Shown: piece after piece, positions 20,400 to 31,605 of the stretch
Layout: every line of letters begins with the position of its first letter
Position numbering within the stretch: the first letter of the stretch is position 1
Source of the DNA: Trichobilharzia regenti
Taxonomy: Eukaryota; Platyhelminthes; Trematoda; Strigeidida; Schistosomatidae
Reading direction: 5' to 3'
NCBI GenBank assembly: GCA_944472135.2
Contig: OX235264.1
Location: forward strand, 121,239,809-121,303,808
Length of the DNA: 64,000 bases
Notes under the pieces: model-generated
The model's input: only the letters and a program-made list of their open reading frames with translations
What the model was told of the DNA's origin: nothing
The model's database searches: none
Position numbers and translations under genes: made by a program

Positions 20400-20890
20400 G
20401 TGGCAACGTTCACTAGCAACTGGCTGTATTCAGGAAGTTACTTAGAGTTCAGGCGAAAAGTTGTGACCAGAGGGGTCCAGAAAGTCAACTAGGCTAGAGA
20501 GCACTTATCCGCCCCTGACACTGGATGGTGGTTGCGCTATATCGTGAATCTTTTTTTCCTTCACGTTCCCAGTGGAACATAGGGCTTCAAGCTAGTGACT
20601 TGAAATTTCTGTAGCAGTGTTTAATTTTACAGGATGGGGTTGCAAGTCCCATGCCCTGGATATCATGAATTAGCTAAATTTAAAATTGATGGGCCATCAG
20701 ATTCTGTCCAAGTGATTAAATGACATACCATCCTGTCTTGTAACCTAAAGGTATTAGGTTCGTCCCATGGTTGGGTTATAGCTGTGTACCGCTGAGTAGT
20801 CCTAAACAAAGACGAAACAGTTGTCTAATACTCTCAAGTATTTCACTAGTTCCCTAACTAGTTTCAGCTAGTGATTAAACTGGTAACCAG
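20400..20890 (+). repeat. Hammerhead SINE split by a SINE-1 tail piece
   Basis: The body at 20400-20540 (as at 19110-19250) and the tRNA-ribozyme part at 20660-20870 belong to one family. Between them, 20548-20655 on the minus strand is the 3' half of a SINE-1 ('TTCCAGTGGGAACGTGAAGG' complementarity, then the 'TGCTACAGAAATTTCA' block). The insert appears to have entered the older SINE. The ribozyme core here is CTGAGTA, with the invariant G changed. Confidence 0.55.
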
Positions 20891-21093
20891 TCAATTCCTT
20901 GAAGACCAACATTTGAAAATGCATATTAACTTAAATCAATAATATTGTAACGGCAATAAATATTAAATTTTATAATTGTAAGAACCTGAAGAGGAGAAAT
21001 TATTAAAAAGAATAATCTTCCTAGTTCAGATTGACTTTTAATTCATGTGATATGGGAATATTTCACACTGTTAAATCTTACTTCTCAACTTAC

Positions 21094-21182
21094 TCCAAAA
21101 CTTTGTCCAGCTTTTAAAATCGATACAGTCTCTTCAAAAGGTTCTCCTGTTTGTTTATTCTTTCTGGATACACTCACAACAA
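21094..21182 (-). CDS. CNBD2-like gene, exon E
   Basis: 89 bases. It starts with two bases completing a split Val codon and ends in phase 0 at GGA before GTAAGT. The acceptor is TTTTTTCAG. The peptide is VVVSVSRKNKQTGEPFEETV, then SILKAGQSFG. This is the beta-barrel strand pair and the 'aGqsFG' turn that precedes the phosphate-binding cassette in exon F. The Lys/Thr-rich loop between the strands is typical of CNB folds. Confidence 0.8.
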
Positions 21183-21237
21183 CTGAAAAAAGTGGAATAA
21201 AATTAAACAGTTAGAAAGACAGATTTGAGAGGCTTTA

Positions 21238-21485
21238 GCGACGGTGACATAGCGGCAGAATGCTCTCTAACCATACCTCATGTGGTCCATGGTTAGATCC
21301 CTGGTCACAGACGCACTCTTTCTTTACCTCGTTAAGCCAGTAATAAGGCTATTAAAAAGGAAAGGTTGGGTTGGGCATGAGGCTAGCAACCGCATCCTGT
21401 AAAAATAATCACCACTGCTACCGAAACTTCAAACCTCCAGCTTGAAGCCCCCTATGTTCCATTGGGAACGCAAAGGGAAAAAAAG
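21238..21485 (+). repeat. SINE-1 (tRNA head, RTE-like body and tail)
   Basis: A tRNA-like head ('GACGGTGACATAGCGGCAGA', then 'GGTCCATGGTTAGATCCC') is followed by 'GGGCATGAGGCTAGCAACCG', 'CATCCTGTAAAAATAATCACC', 'ACTGCTACCGAAACTTCAA' and finally 'CCCTATGTTCCATTGGGAAC' with an A-rich end. The middle matches the RTE 5' region at 25570-25650 and the end matches the RTE 3' terminus. Other copies: 38198, 40803, 47976, 48787, 53790. Confidence 0.75.
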
Positions 21486-22380
21486 TAAAAATAGAAAACA
21501 TAATTGCTGAGTTGTATTCAGACATAAACCTGAATACATTATACATTCATATTTATAACTTTCTCATTAATGTATCTGGATACAATTGACCGGTATTCAT
21601 TTCGTCTACAGACGCTCTTTGAACGAATGCCTTAGCATTACCACGATTATTAATTTATAGTTGTTTGTTTGATGGTGGTAGTCAGCAGAATTCACGGAAG
21701 GCGTTTCGTCCCACTTAAGACTTATCATCTGAATGCACCTAATCACTGGTCGGTGATGTGTATGAGTGATATTTACTGGGCGATATTTCAAAAGACTTTA
21801 TTGTTTACAGTCACATCAAGTGTAACTCAATAATTTTAGAAACTATTTCTGCTACTCTTAGTTCTTTCTGTTTATATGGATAGTAGCAACTTCTAGACAC
21901 TCGGAACAGATGTTTAACCATTTCAGTTGTATATCATTATTATTATATCCTTTAATTCCTAGAGGAACATACGGCTTCATCTGCGCGTCTCCATTGCCTT
22001 TGGTTCTCTGCCAACTTTTTCACCCCGCTCCAAGTCTGCCCACATGCTTTCATCTCCTCTTCACATAACCACCTCCAAGTCACCCTTGCACTGACGACCA
22101 ACTCGCCGCTTCCCTTTCGGGTTCCACTCGAGCGATGGCTTGTCTAGTGATGTCACTTGATGGTTTCCTCAGCGTATGGCCAATCCATCTCCATTTCTTT
22201 CTGCCTATTTGTTTCACAATCGGTTCCTGATTGTCGCCAGAGATCCCTGTTGCTGATCTTTTCTGGCCATCTGATCTTGAGTATTGAGTGAAGACAACTG
22301 TTAATGAAGGTCTGAAGTTTGTTTGAGATGCTCTTTATGACTCGCAGTGCAAGTTTCTGATCCGTATAGTAGCACTGACT

Positions 22381-22880
22381 TCACATTGGAGTTGAAAATC
22401 CGGATCTTATTTTTGATGGTGAGTGCTGTTGACCTCCACACAGACTTGAGAGTAATGAAAGCTTGTCTTGCTTTTCCGATCCTCGCTGCTTTGATGTCCT
22501 CGTCAGTTCCGTCCGCCTGTAGTTGAAACGATGCTTCCCAGGAAGGTAGGTAAAGGAGGTTGTTTCTTTCAGGTTCCTCCCATTTATGCTGATTGTTGTC
22601 TGTTGTTGTTTTTGGTGGTGGTGTTGGCCAGGAATCTTCATCACCTCTGTTTTCTCTATGTTCACCTGAAGTCCTATCTTTGATGCTTCTTCTGTCTGCT
22701 TGTTGCTTTTCACTTGCATATCCTCCAGTTTATGGGAAATCAGACATATATCATTGGTGAAGTCCACGTCCTCCAAGTTTTTTGTGTGAGTCCATTTTTT
22801 GCCTGTTTCCTCATTGCCCGTTGTCTGTCGCATTATCCAATCTACTGCAATCAGGAAAATCATTGGCGATAGTAGACAGC
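22381..22880 (-). pseudogene. RTE reverse transcriptase, C-terminal part
   Basis: This continues the RT beyond the inserted LINE, starting SPMIFLIAVDWIMRQTTGN. The catalytic block that normally reads F-A-D-D in this family reads 'VDFTNDICLISH', with one Asp lost. Then follow 'NIEKTEVMKIPGQ' and 'TSFTYL'. The loss of the Asp and the frame end near 22381 show that the enzyme is dead. Confidence 0.75.
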
Positions 22881-22884
22881 CTGG

Positions 22885-23507
22885 CCACTGAGAGTGGAAG
22901 ACATGAAAAGACTAGCTGTCTTTGATCATACGTGCCTGCGCTCTATTTCCCGTGTAAAGTGGCATAATAAGGTGAGCAACATGGAGGTTAGGCGTAGAGT
23001 TCTAGGTAAACAGGGGAAATCAATCGACGAAGTCGTGAAGCTACATCGACTGAGATGGTTAGGACATGTGTTACACATGACAAGTCATCGCCTCCCTCGA
23101 CGAGCTATGTTAGCGGATATAGGGTCAGGCTGGAAAAAAGCTAGCGGCGGTCAAACAAAAACTTGGCCTCACCAGTCAATGAAATCCACAACAGTTGGTC
23201 TAAGCCACGTAGGAAGGTGTAGACTTCCAGGCTGGGATCCTCGGGACGGTAAAAATCTATGGTTGGAAACAATTGGTGACATGGCTCAAAACCGTTCTCA
23301 GTGGCGCAGATGCATCCACTCCCTGTGACTTATGATCTCCAATGAAACTGTTTTGTTATTCTTTATTCTCCTTTGTCTCACATCTCTGCTCACTGTTTCT
23401 ATTATGCTTTTCTTGTACTTTCTTCTCTTGCTTCGCGTGCTACACGGAGTGTGGCGACTTGAACTTCCGCACATTTGTGCAAAGTTCTTTGTCGAAAACA
23501 GACAGAC
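22885..23507 (+). mobile_element. 5'-truncated LINE (second RTE-like family) inserted in RTE
   Basis: 623 bases encoding the C-terminus of a LINE polyprotein: 'SNMEVRRRVLGKQGKSIDEV', 'RLRWLGHVLHM', 'RLPRRAML'. There is a stop at 23328 and a 3' UTR ending in 'AAAACAGACAGAC'. The direct repeat at 22871-22883 and 23508-23520 is the target duplication. A second copy (54831-55390) is inserted in another RTE with a different duplication. The two copies are very similar, so this family moved later than the RTE hosts. Confidence 0.75.
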
Positions 23508-23514
23508 AGTAGAC

Positions 23515-24625
23515 AGCCTTGCCCCACTCCCGTCCTCACTTCGAAGGATTCCGTAAGTTTCCTGTTGTGGATTACTTGGCATGCAGCATTGTCGTATAAC
23601 TGTTGGATGAGATGTACAATTGTCGATGGCACACCGTAGTAGCGAAGTATTTGCCAAATCACCTCTCGATCGACGCTGTCGAAGGCCTTTTCAAAGTCGA
23701 TGAAGTTGAGATAGAGAGGTGACTGCCATTCTAAGCTTTGTTCAATGATGATCCGTAGAGTGACGATTTGTTCAATACATGACTTGTTTCTCCTGAATCC
23801 AGCCTGTTCCGGACGAAGTTTTTCATCTAGGGCTTGTTTGATTCTCTCCAGGATGATGCGACTTAGTATCTTGCTTGGAATGGACAGAAGCATAATTCCA
23901 CGCCAGTTTTTACATTGACTTAAGTCTCCTTTCTTTGGAAGTTTGAATAAGTATCCGTTCTTCCAATCCTCGGGTACTTTGCCCTCTTTCCACACCTTCT
24001 CCAGTAGTGGTGTCATCAAGTCCGCTGTTGTCTCTGGGTCTATTTTCAATGCTTCTGCTGGGATTCCATCTGGTTCTGCTGCTTTTCCGGCTTTTAGCAT
24101 CTTGATTGCATTCAGGACCTCTGATTTCGACGGAGGGTCGATGCTCACTGGTAGTTCTGCTTCCGTTGTTGGTATTGTTGGGCGCGTTGTAGGTGGCGGT
24201 CGATTTAGAAGTCTTTTGAAGTGTTCGGCCCAGTGTTTTCTTTGTTCCACTTCGTTGGTGATTGACTTTCCATTGTCATCCTTTACTGGCTTAATCTGTG
24301 TCGAACTTTGGCCCGACAGGTTCCTAGTTGTTTGGTAGAGTGTGGCGAGGTCTCTTTTGCCTGCAGCTTGTTCTGCTTCGTTTGCCATGGTTTCATAATA
24401 TTTTCTTTTGTCTTCCCTGGCACTCTTCTTCACTCTTTTGTTCAGTGTATTGTAGCTTGCATTCAGCTCCTGTTTTTGTTGCTCGTCAGTGCACTGGATA
24501 ATCTTTTGTTTCACTATCCTTCTCTCTTCTATTAGTTTCCAAGTGTCCATAGTGAGCCACTGTTTGTCCTGTCTCTTCTTTCTGCTTAGAACTTCCGTGC
24601 AGGTTTGGCTCCACACCGTTTTCAA
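23515..24625 (-). pseudogene. RTE reverse transcriptase, N-terminal part
   Basis: An open frame from the linker ('DKQWLTMDTWKLIEERR') through 'KAAEPDGIPAEALKIDPETT', 'WRGIMLLSIPSKILSRIIL', 'RPEQAGFRRNKSCIEQI', 'LNFIDFEKAFDSVDREVIW' and 'RTGVGQGCLLS', where the inserted LINE begins. These are RT blocks 1-4. The first catalytic Asp (FIDFEKAFD) is present. The open frame extends into the inserted LINE as far as 23402, but that part is not RTE sequence. Confidence 0.8.
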
Positions 24626-24786
24626 GTTGTCCCAGTGCTTTTCGACGCCGACCTCTTTGCTGGTGTTGATTTGTGTCTCGGCTTTGTCCTTTAAGCTTGC
24701 AATGAAGATGTATTTTGTAGCCTGGTCCTGGGGAGTGTTGAACTTGGCTTGTGGTCCATCTGCAGCTCCTGTTTCCCTGTAAGCTT

Positions 24787-25626
24787 TTAATTTGATTTGG
24801 ATTGTCCCTTGTACGAGATAGTGGTCTGAGCCAACGTCTGCTCCTCTTCTTGCTTTTGTGTCCAGTAGGCTGCGCCTCCACTTCCTTGAGCAATTGAGAT
24901 AAAGTCAGTTTGGTTTTCGGTTCTCCCATCTGGTGACACCCATGTAGCCTTGTGGATATCTTTGTGCTTGTATACACTGCCACCAATCACTAGTTCGTTG
25001 AAGGCGCAGACGTCGGCGAAGAGTTCTCCATTTTCGTTCATTTCCCTGAGAGCTTCTCTACCCATGATGAGTTCCCTTCCTGTATTGTCTGGTCCCAGTT
25101 TGGCGTTCATGTCTCCCATTAGTATTTTCATGTCGCCAGCTGGAGTATTGTCCATTGTTGCCTGTAGTTGTCTGTAGAATTCTTCTTTCTTTTCGAGGTC
25201 TGCGTTGTTTGTGGGTGCATAACATTGTATGATTGAAACTTTCCTTCCTTTGGAGTTGAATCTGGCGGTCATTATCCTGGACGAAATCGCCTCCCATTGT
25301 ATCAGGGCTTTCGTTGCCGTTGGTGACATCATGATAGCCACGCCCTCGGTGTGCGTGTGGTTATCTTCTGGGTGACCGGAGTAGATCACTGACTCACCCG
25401 TTGACAATTTGGTCAGTCCACTCCCATTCCATCTGCTTTCACATATTCCCAGCACTTGTATTCCGTATCTTTTCATCTCGTTGGCGATCTGGGCAGCTTT
25501 CCCAGTCTCGTACATAGTTCGGACGTTCCATGTTCCCACACAGACTTTTTCTTTTGGTGCAAAGAGGTTCATTATACTGAAGTTTCTGTAGCAATTTTGT
25601 TTACAGGGTGGGGTTGCTAGCCTCAC
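24787..25626 (-). CDS. RTE apurinic/apyrimidinic-type endonuclease domain
   Basis: An open frame of 279 codons. The endonuclease motifs are 'VGTWNVRTM' (Asn), 'LGICESRWNGSG' (Glu), 'IIQCYAPT', 'ILMGDMNAKLG' (Asp-Asn) and 'VSPDGRTENQTDFI'. The catalytic SDH-like motif expected further on is not in this frame, and the frame changes before it. The domain nicks target DNA to prime reverse transcription. The first residues (MRLATPPCKQNCYRNF) are read from the stretch that reappears in SINE-1. Confidence 0.75.
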   Translation of the reverse strand: MRLATPPCKQNCYRNFSIMNLFAPKEKVCVGTWNVRTMYETGKAAQIANEMKRYGIQVLGICESRWNGSGLTKLSTGESVIYSGHPEDNHTHTEGVAIMMSPTATKALIQWEAISSRIMTARFNSKGRKVSIIQCYAPTNNADLEKKEEFYRQLQATMDNTPAGDMKILMGDMNAKLGPDNTGRELIMGREALREMNENGELFADVCAFNELVIGGSVYKHKDIHKATWVSPDGRTENQTDFISIAQGSGGAAYWTQKQEEEQTLAQTTISYKGQSKSN

Positions 25627-25660
25627 GCCTGAGAAAGGAATGGTTACATCAAGATAAAGT

Positions 25661-26225
25661 TTAGACAGAAGCGATCTTGGTTTAGCATCACCAAACTGTG
25701 GTTACTTTATACATGAAAAGCTGGATATTTTTCAATTGTACCGATTCCTAAGTGATTTGATAAACGAAGCTTCAGCTACTGACTTCTACCTCATATATTA
25801 GATGATAGGAACATCACTTTATCCTATCCCCTTGTACTGGTATTTGTGACTGTATACAGTGGCAAAGCTCAGCCTTTCTCTTGACTTCGTATGGTGATAG
25901 GGTACATTAACCTACTTTAAACCTTCCAAAGTCTGGTTTCGTTTGAGTATTCGTACAAAAGGAATACTGAGCTTTTTCGCATTTTTTAAAATCTAATCGA
26001 TTTTTATTTTTAAACTCAAATGACAAAGTGGAGTTAAATTAGGAAGGTGATATGCTTAATGCATTTCTTCAAACTGGATTTTTCTATAGGATAAAATGAT
26101 GTTTGCATAGGTTCTAGTATCGTTTTACAATATTACTTATGATATTACTTAATATTAGTAATAAGTAGCATACCAATTTTTAATTGTATAAAAATGTCGA
26201 CAGAATCCAATATCAGTTATTATTA
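25661..26225. other. Stretch without recognised feature
   Basis: I see no repeat family, gene or RNA here. It is AT-rich with short simple repeats at the end (ATTATTATTACTATT) that belong to the following RTE tail. Confidence 0.4.
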
Positions 26226-26227
26226 TT

Positions 26228-28420
26228 ACTATTAATTATTGTTCCCTTGGATTTTGAGTGGAGCATAGGGCTTCATCAGTGCACTTCGATTTTGTCCCGT
26301 TTTCTGCAGTTTTCTACATCTGGCCCCTTGATTTTACTTGGTGTTTCATCTCCTCCTCGAACGATCTCTTACATGTCGACATCAGACACTTCTATAGTCC
26401 TTCAACATTCGGATTCCACTGGAGTAATTGCCTGACTTGTGATTTCATTCTGCAGTCTCTTCAGCGTCTGCATAGGTCATCTCCATTTTCTCCCAAGTCT
26501 TTGTTGAGCAGTCGGCTGTTGGTTTGTTCGCTCCTACAGTTTATTATTGCCAACTCTTTTTGACCGGCCATTCCATCTTCAATATGGAGCCAACGAAGGT
26601 GGAAGCTGTTGATAAAAGTCTTCAGCTGGCTGTTGGAAATGCGTAACGTGACACGGAATGCAAGTTTCTCACCCATGCTGAAGAACTCACTGACTGACTA
26701 ACTGACTTCCCATTTTTGTTGGATTTCTGAATCTTGTTGTTTATGCTGCAGAGTACCGAAGATTTCAAAACTGGTTTCAGGTTGATGAGGGCAAATTTGC
26801 CTTTCCGATTCTGACTTTGACATCTTTATCCGTTCCGCTATCTGTAGTTGAAATTATGCTTACTGCCTAAATAGGTGAATGAAGTAACCCCTTTTAAGCT
26901 TCCCTCTTTCATGGTGTTTGATGCTGGTTGTTTCTGATATTGGTTGGTTGTCTTCATCACTTTCGTCCTCTTTATGTTCATGTCGTGTCTGACATTGACT
27001 GAATCATTGGCAGTTTGTTGCAAGTCTTCGATTTTGTGTGACATCAGATACAATTAGTCCGGGGAATCCAGATCTTCTAGAGTGTTCAGGTCAGTCCGGC
27101 ATACTCTTTTCTTCTCACTCCCCATTGTCTTCGGCATAATCCAATCTAAAACAATTAGGAACATCACGATTGATAATAGGCAGGCGGCCTTGTCATACTC
27201 CTGTCTTCAATTCAAATGCTTTTGCTGAGTTTTCTGTTGTGGATCACCTGACGCGTGGCATTGTCATATAGAGCCAGCTGTTGAGTGAGCTTGATAAAGA
27301 TTTTAGCATTACACGTGGTAGTGTTGAAGTAGTTTCGAAATTATTTCTCGGTCAACGTTGTCTGTCGAAGGCCTTTTCGAAGTCGATGAAGTTGAGGTAG
27401 AGGTTTTACTGCCATTCAATGGTTTGTTCTATAATGATGATGAATACAAATGCGATTTGCTCAACACCTTTCCTTACTTCCTTCCAAACGTTTTGCAATA
27501 GTGGTGTGGGTATATCTCCTGTGTTTTCTGAATACGTTTTCAGTGATTAGGGGGTAATCCTAGCTGGTCCTACTGCCTTCCCAGATGGCCTTCAGTAGCT
27601 TGATGGCATTCAGGGTTTCTGCTTTCGTTGATGGACTGGTGTCCACTGGCAATTCTGTGAAAGCTGTTGACGTGGTTGGTATTTCTGGACGAGTTGCAGG
27701 TGGTGGTTGATTCAAGAGTCCTTTGAAGTGATTAGTCCATTGATTAATTCGTTTCTCCTCCTTGGTAGTCAGGTTCCATTGAACTCCTTTGATTGGTTCA
27801 CTCTGCGTTGATCTCTTCACGAATAGCGTGCAGTCTGGTTATGTGATATAATGTTCTGAGGTCTCTCTCATCTGCTGCCTGCCTGTTTTGCCTCAGCATC
27901 ACTGATAGTGTGTCGTAGAATTGTCGTTTGTCTCTGCGAGCACTCTTCACTTCTTTATTCAGCGCAGTGTACACTGAACTCACCTCGTCCTTTTGTTGTT
28001 CATCAAGGCATTGGTCATTTCTTTCACCATCCTCCTTTCATCTATTAGCTTCCAGATGTCCATAGAGAGCCATTATTTCTTTTGTCTGTTTTCTCTTCCT
28101 AGAATGGTTATACACATATCCTTGAACATCACTTTCAAAGAGTTCCAATCTTCCTGCACACAGGTTTCCTCATTGATGCCACGTAGTGTATCTGACTTTG
28201 CTCTGATATATGTCATTAACTTATCTTTTGTAGTTTCATCCTTCAGGTTTTGGTCTATCTCCAACTGTGCGGAATGTTTTTGACTTGAAATTGAAGGTTT
28301 CTTGAACTAGACAATGGTGTAAGGCAACATTCACTCCCCTTCTCGATATTGTGTCCACCCCAACATCAGTGAGAGATTCTAAATTCAGAAGGGAACAATC
28401 TGTCAGAACGCTTGCTTTTA
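26228..28420 (-). mobile_element. RTE LINE, old degenerate copy
   Basis: Minus-strand RTE from the linker to the 3' end. Recognisable pieces are 'EEKRINQWTNHFKGLLNQPP' (27700-27780), 'ETLNAIKLLKA' (27590-27640), 'YLMSHKIEDLQQTAND' (26990-27053), 'SFTYLGSKHNFNYR' (26840-26880) and the terminal block near 26235. Many frameshifts, and parts of the RT core are deleted. The endonuclease is absent, so it is 5'-truncated. Confidence 0.7.
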
Positions 28421-28627
28421 ATATCTATTTCAACAGGCTCAATAATTATAAATCCACAAACTTTGCCATACAATGAATAACCAGTAAAGGCAAGATCTTA
28501 GTTGTATCAAAAACAACAATAATAATGAGTATGGAGAGAATCAAATTCGATTGATTCTTGACGGGGGGAATGTTAGCGAAGGACGGGAGGATATATTTTA
28601 CAATCGCCGTACTACTGAAGGACCTAC

Positions 28628-28701
28628 CTGTACCTGAAACAATAAAATAGAAATTTAATGGTGGTTGACCTTGTCGAATTATCATTCGTCTAGCTTCATA
28701 C
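28628..28701 (-). CDS. CNBD2-like gene, exon D
   Basis: 74 bases. The first base completes the split Lys codon from exon C and the last base starts a Val codon completed in exon E. Acceptor TTTTAG, donor GTAGGT. The peptide is YEARRMIIRQGQPPLNFYFI, then VSGT. 'RQG.P..NFYFIVSG' is the highly typical first strand-turn of CNBD2-type CNB domains. An alternative donor eight bases upstream (GTACAG) would break the phase with exon E, so the chosen one is preferred. Confidence 0.85.
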
Positions 28702-28874
28702 CTAAAACAAAATGAAAGATACTAAAAAATCAATATAAATATGATGCTCAGATCAACCATCAACGCTTGTTTCAAGATTTTAGTGAACAATTCAAGTTGA
28801 TACAATGATCAGAGTGGCTGTAGGTCTTCATTATGGTCGACTTATATTATGAGGCAGACAGGGAAGTGTAAATT

Positions 28875-29065
28875 TGATTAATTGGTTGACAAAAGGTTAC
28901 CAGAGTATTCCAAGACGGTCATTTCATTCTATTTATGACTCATCATCTAGATATACTGACATCCTCAGTGAGTTATGATATTTTCACTGAGATTCAAATC
29001 CAGTGTCCAACCCATAGAATTCCAAACAGTCATCGACAAGGTCACTGGACCATGCGAATCATCTG
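28875..29065 (-). repeat. Sm-alpha-type SINE, degenerate
   Basis: Minus strand: a tRNA-like segment and the Sm-alpha hammerhead region 'CTAGATGATGAGTCATAAAT' then 'AGAATGAAATGAC'. The first core C has become A (AGATGATGAG instead of AGCTGATGAG). Non-functional. Confidence 0.5.
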
Positions 29066-29084
29066 TTATGCAAAGGGTATCAGT

Positions 29085-29430
29085 TATTCTAATTGATTAA
29101 CTTATACACTAGGCAAAACCATTCAATGTGGTTTAGTTCTTTAGCTTTGAAATGATGAGCTATAAGAAGACGTAATTTATCGGAATCGTGTAATGCTGTA
29201 TTTGTCCAACACATTTCGAACAATCTGATCATACACGGGCTTGTCAAAGGGAAGGAATATATATGAAAGTAACAGTACATCTATCCAGGCTGGTATCAAA
29301 ACAATGTGATGACGAATTGCTGCTTTGAACGCATAAAGGTGGTTTAAACTTTCTAATTGCCATCTAGCTCTTCCATAAACTTTAGGATACCCTTCAAACA
29401 TGTTTTATAGATAGATAGGTTCAAAAGATG
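29085..29430 (-). repeat. Unassigned repeat (two copies)
   Basis: The minus strand has open frames including 'LDSL..LYAFKAAIRHH'- and 'VRNVLDKYS'-type peptides. A second, partly inverted version lies at 29990-30345 (share 'AAAGTTTAAGCCACCTTTAT' plus 'GCGTTCAAAGCAGCAATTCG'). I do not recognise the family. Its position around a PLE fragment suggests it is part of that element's ends. Confidence 0.35.
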
Positions 29431-29439
29431 TGTTAACGT

Positions 29440-29990
29440 CAATTTTATGTCCTGTCTCTATAATATGTTTCGTAATAGAGGCGCTAGGTCTCCGTTCCCA
29501 CCATTAATGAGATCTGAAGATTTCATTTGTTTCTTGAGCCATTTAGGAATATTCTCTGAAGCCAGCCCTTACTTGCAGAGATCGATGAGTCCTGCCTATG
29601 TATGTGTGGCCACACGTACATTCAAATAGGTAAATACAGTGGGATGTGACATGACTTTTCGCATTTTATAAAGGCTTAAGTGGATATATCGGCTTCACAT
29701 TCTCAATTATTATGATATTAGCTGCATAAAAATTCGTCTTTTTAACAGCAACGTCCAGTCTTTGTCTAGTTATCAAGCTGCTTTGATGCTCCATATAGGG
29801 TAGCTTGATGTACACGTCTTTCTTAGGGGCGAGTTGGAGAGTGGGTCTTGTGTTCTGACTTCTTTATATCTCCTGATGAACTTGTCTGGATGATTGTTAT
29901 CAACCAGAGTTTGTGTCAAATTTCTTTCTTCTTCATCAAGTGTGTCTTCAGTGCATATTCGTTGGGGTGTATCCTAAAGTTTGCGAAAGT
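29440..29990 (-). mobile_element. PLE fragment with GIY-YIG
   Basis: The reverse strand encodes a PLE linker ('TQTLVDNNHPDKFIRRY') followed by a GIY-YIG module ('HCIYLFECTCGHTYIGRTHR' and 'SLQVR'). The long insert between them and several stops indicate decay. It is a different PLE family from 15767-17506. Confidence 0.65.
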
Positions 29991-30429
29991 CCTAGCTGCC
30001 AGTTAGAAAGTTTAAGCCACCTTTATGCGTTCAAAGCAGCAATTCGTCATCACACTAAACCTACCTTGTTTTGATACCAACAAAGGCAGATGTGCTATTA
30101 CCTCTGTTATTTGGTTTGGTGATTCATCTTCATTGTTAGTTTGACCTTCAATATGTCCTTTTAACTTCACCTAAGTCTGTTTTCTCACCTCTTAACTATT
30201 TATTAATTTCATATATACCCATTCCTATGACAAGTCGGTTTGTGATGGATCAGATTGTTCAAAATGTGTTGCGCAACTACACACTACACGATTCAGACAA
30301 AATACGTCTTCTTATTGCTTTATCTAAACGATGAGCGCTGCATACGAGTTTCAGTGGAAACAACATTCAAATGATGAGTTCCAAATTCAAAGAAATGTAC
30401 ATTTTTGAATTACCTTCTGACCATTATCA

Positions 30430-30945
30430 ATGGAATTTGAGATTTTCCCGTCGATTGATTGGACCAAAGTGCTCGGTCTCAGGTTGACATGTCTGTCAGC
30501 TTCTTGTGTAGATGCTTCGACGATGTCTGGGCAGGCAATTAGAAGTTAATTAGTGGATGGTGACTGACAGTGGAATCCAGGATGCTCATTTCGTCCTGTT
30601 TGGGACTCGTTAGCTGGTGGTTGTACCTGCATTCCCCAGTGAGTGATGATGTTCCCACCGAGGCTTGAACCCAGTACCCATAGTTTCAAACGCCAAAGTG
30701 TTATCCACTAGACCACTTGGGCCAGGAGAGTCACCTCATGTGCAACGGGTCATATTAATTTTATTGAATTTAGGATTTTCCCGTCGATTTATTCCACTGC
30801 TAGTCACCATCCACCAATTAAATACTAACTAAATGCCCAGACATTATCGAAGGATCTGCACAAGAAGCCGACATGTCAACCTGGGACGGAGCACTTCGGT
30901 CCGATCAATCGACGGGAAAATCTAAAATTCAATTAAAAAATCAAT
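30430..30945. repeat. Sm-alpha-type SINE pair, inverted
   Basis: A minus copy (30430-30785) contains the tRNA-like head (30660-30720, 'GTGGTCTAGTGGATAACAC', then 'GGGTTCAAGCC') and the hammerhead (about 30560-30630). A partial plus copy (30785-30945) begins close to the ribozyme cleavage region ('TATTCCACTGCTAGTCACC'). Both share the end 'CGACGGGAAAATC'. The hammerhead core reads CTAACGA, so the invariant G is lost. Confidence 0.65.
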
Positions 30946-31049
30946 ATGGGATAATGTGTATTCAGAAATAATAATACCATCAGCGCAAAGATTTCAGTTG
31001 TTTCAAGTCCTCTTAGACGAGCACACTCTCTGATAACGGATAAGCAAGA

Positions 31050-31168
31050 AAAAGAAGAAGAAATATCAAACATTACTGAAACTCTCAATCAACTACCCAA
31101 GGAACTTCATCAACAAAATCAACACAGACATTAAATATGGCCGAAAATGCATTCAGAAAAAATGGACT
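31050..31168 (+). mobile_element. PLE fragment, 5' part, split by a CR1 insertion
   Basis: The plus strand encodes the linker '..LPKELHQQNQHRH' and, in another frame, 'YPRNFINKINTDIKYGRK'. The latter is the conserved PLE block that also appears as 'YPRNFIKKHIPPSQ' in the 15767 element. The sequence resumes at 34439 after the CR1, with GGACT present on both sides. Confidence 0.6.
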
Positions 31169-31605
31169 TTAAGATAAGATAAGATAAGGTAAGCTTTATT
31201 CCAAATCAGTACTTGTGATACAGAATGGAATTCTCAGCATTTTACTACAATATTGCATCCAGTTAGTACATTAACAATAAATATAGTTCTACATAGATTA
31301 AGGTTATCTCAGTCAGTTTTGACAACAACATATTAGCAAGTCGGTAGCAAAGCCAAAATTTAAACAGAGTGTTTGAAGGTGTTAGAAAAGTAGATACTAC
31401 TAGCATATTTACTGGCGTAAGCGATAGCAAAATGGTCGAGGTATACAGAGTGTGAAAGAACGAACAAGAATGTTTTAAGTAGAGTTTGTAAGGAAGAGAG
31501 AAACAAAACAGCACATAACAAAAATAAATAGAGAAGGAAAAAAAGGTGGAGAGAAAACGTTGTACCTGTAAATGATGTGAGTTGGAAAGACGAGATCCCC
31601 TTGTT

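Larger units (their letters stand above)
21935..25660 (-). mobile_element. RTE LINE, long copy interrupted by another LINE
   Basis: An RTE element in minus orientation runs from its 5' region near 25660 to its 3' end with an ATT tail near 21935. It encodes an apurinic-type endonuclease (24787-25626) and an RT (23515-24625, continued at 22381-22880). A second LINE (22885-23507) is inserted between RT blocks with a 13-base direct repeat (AGTAGACAGCCT plus one base). Frameshifts near 24640-24800 and 22550 also break it. It is the most complete RTE here. Confidence 0.85.

Noticed and set aside
23332..23556. Hydrophobic 74-codon open frame that looks like a membrane protein
   Set aside because: It lies in the 3' UTR of the inserted LINE, and its counterpart at 55224 is also non-coding there.
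29177..29401. Host-gene exon on the minus strand (VRNVLDKYS-like peptide)
   Set aside because: A second copy lies at 29990-30345 partly in inverted form, so it is a repeat. The splice phases of the CNBD2-like gene are also complete without it.
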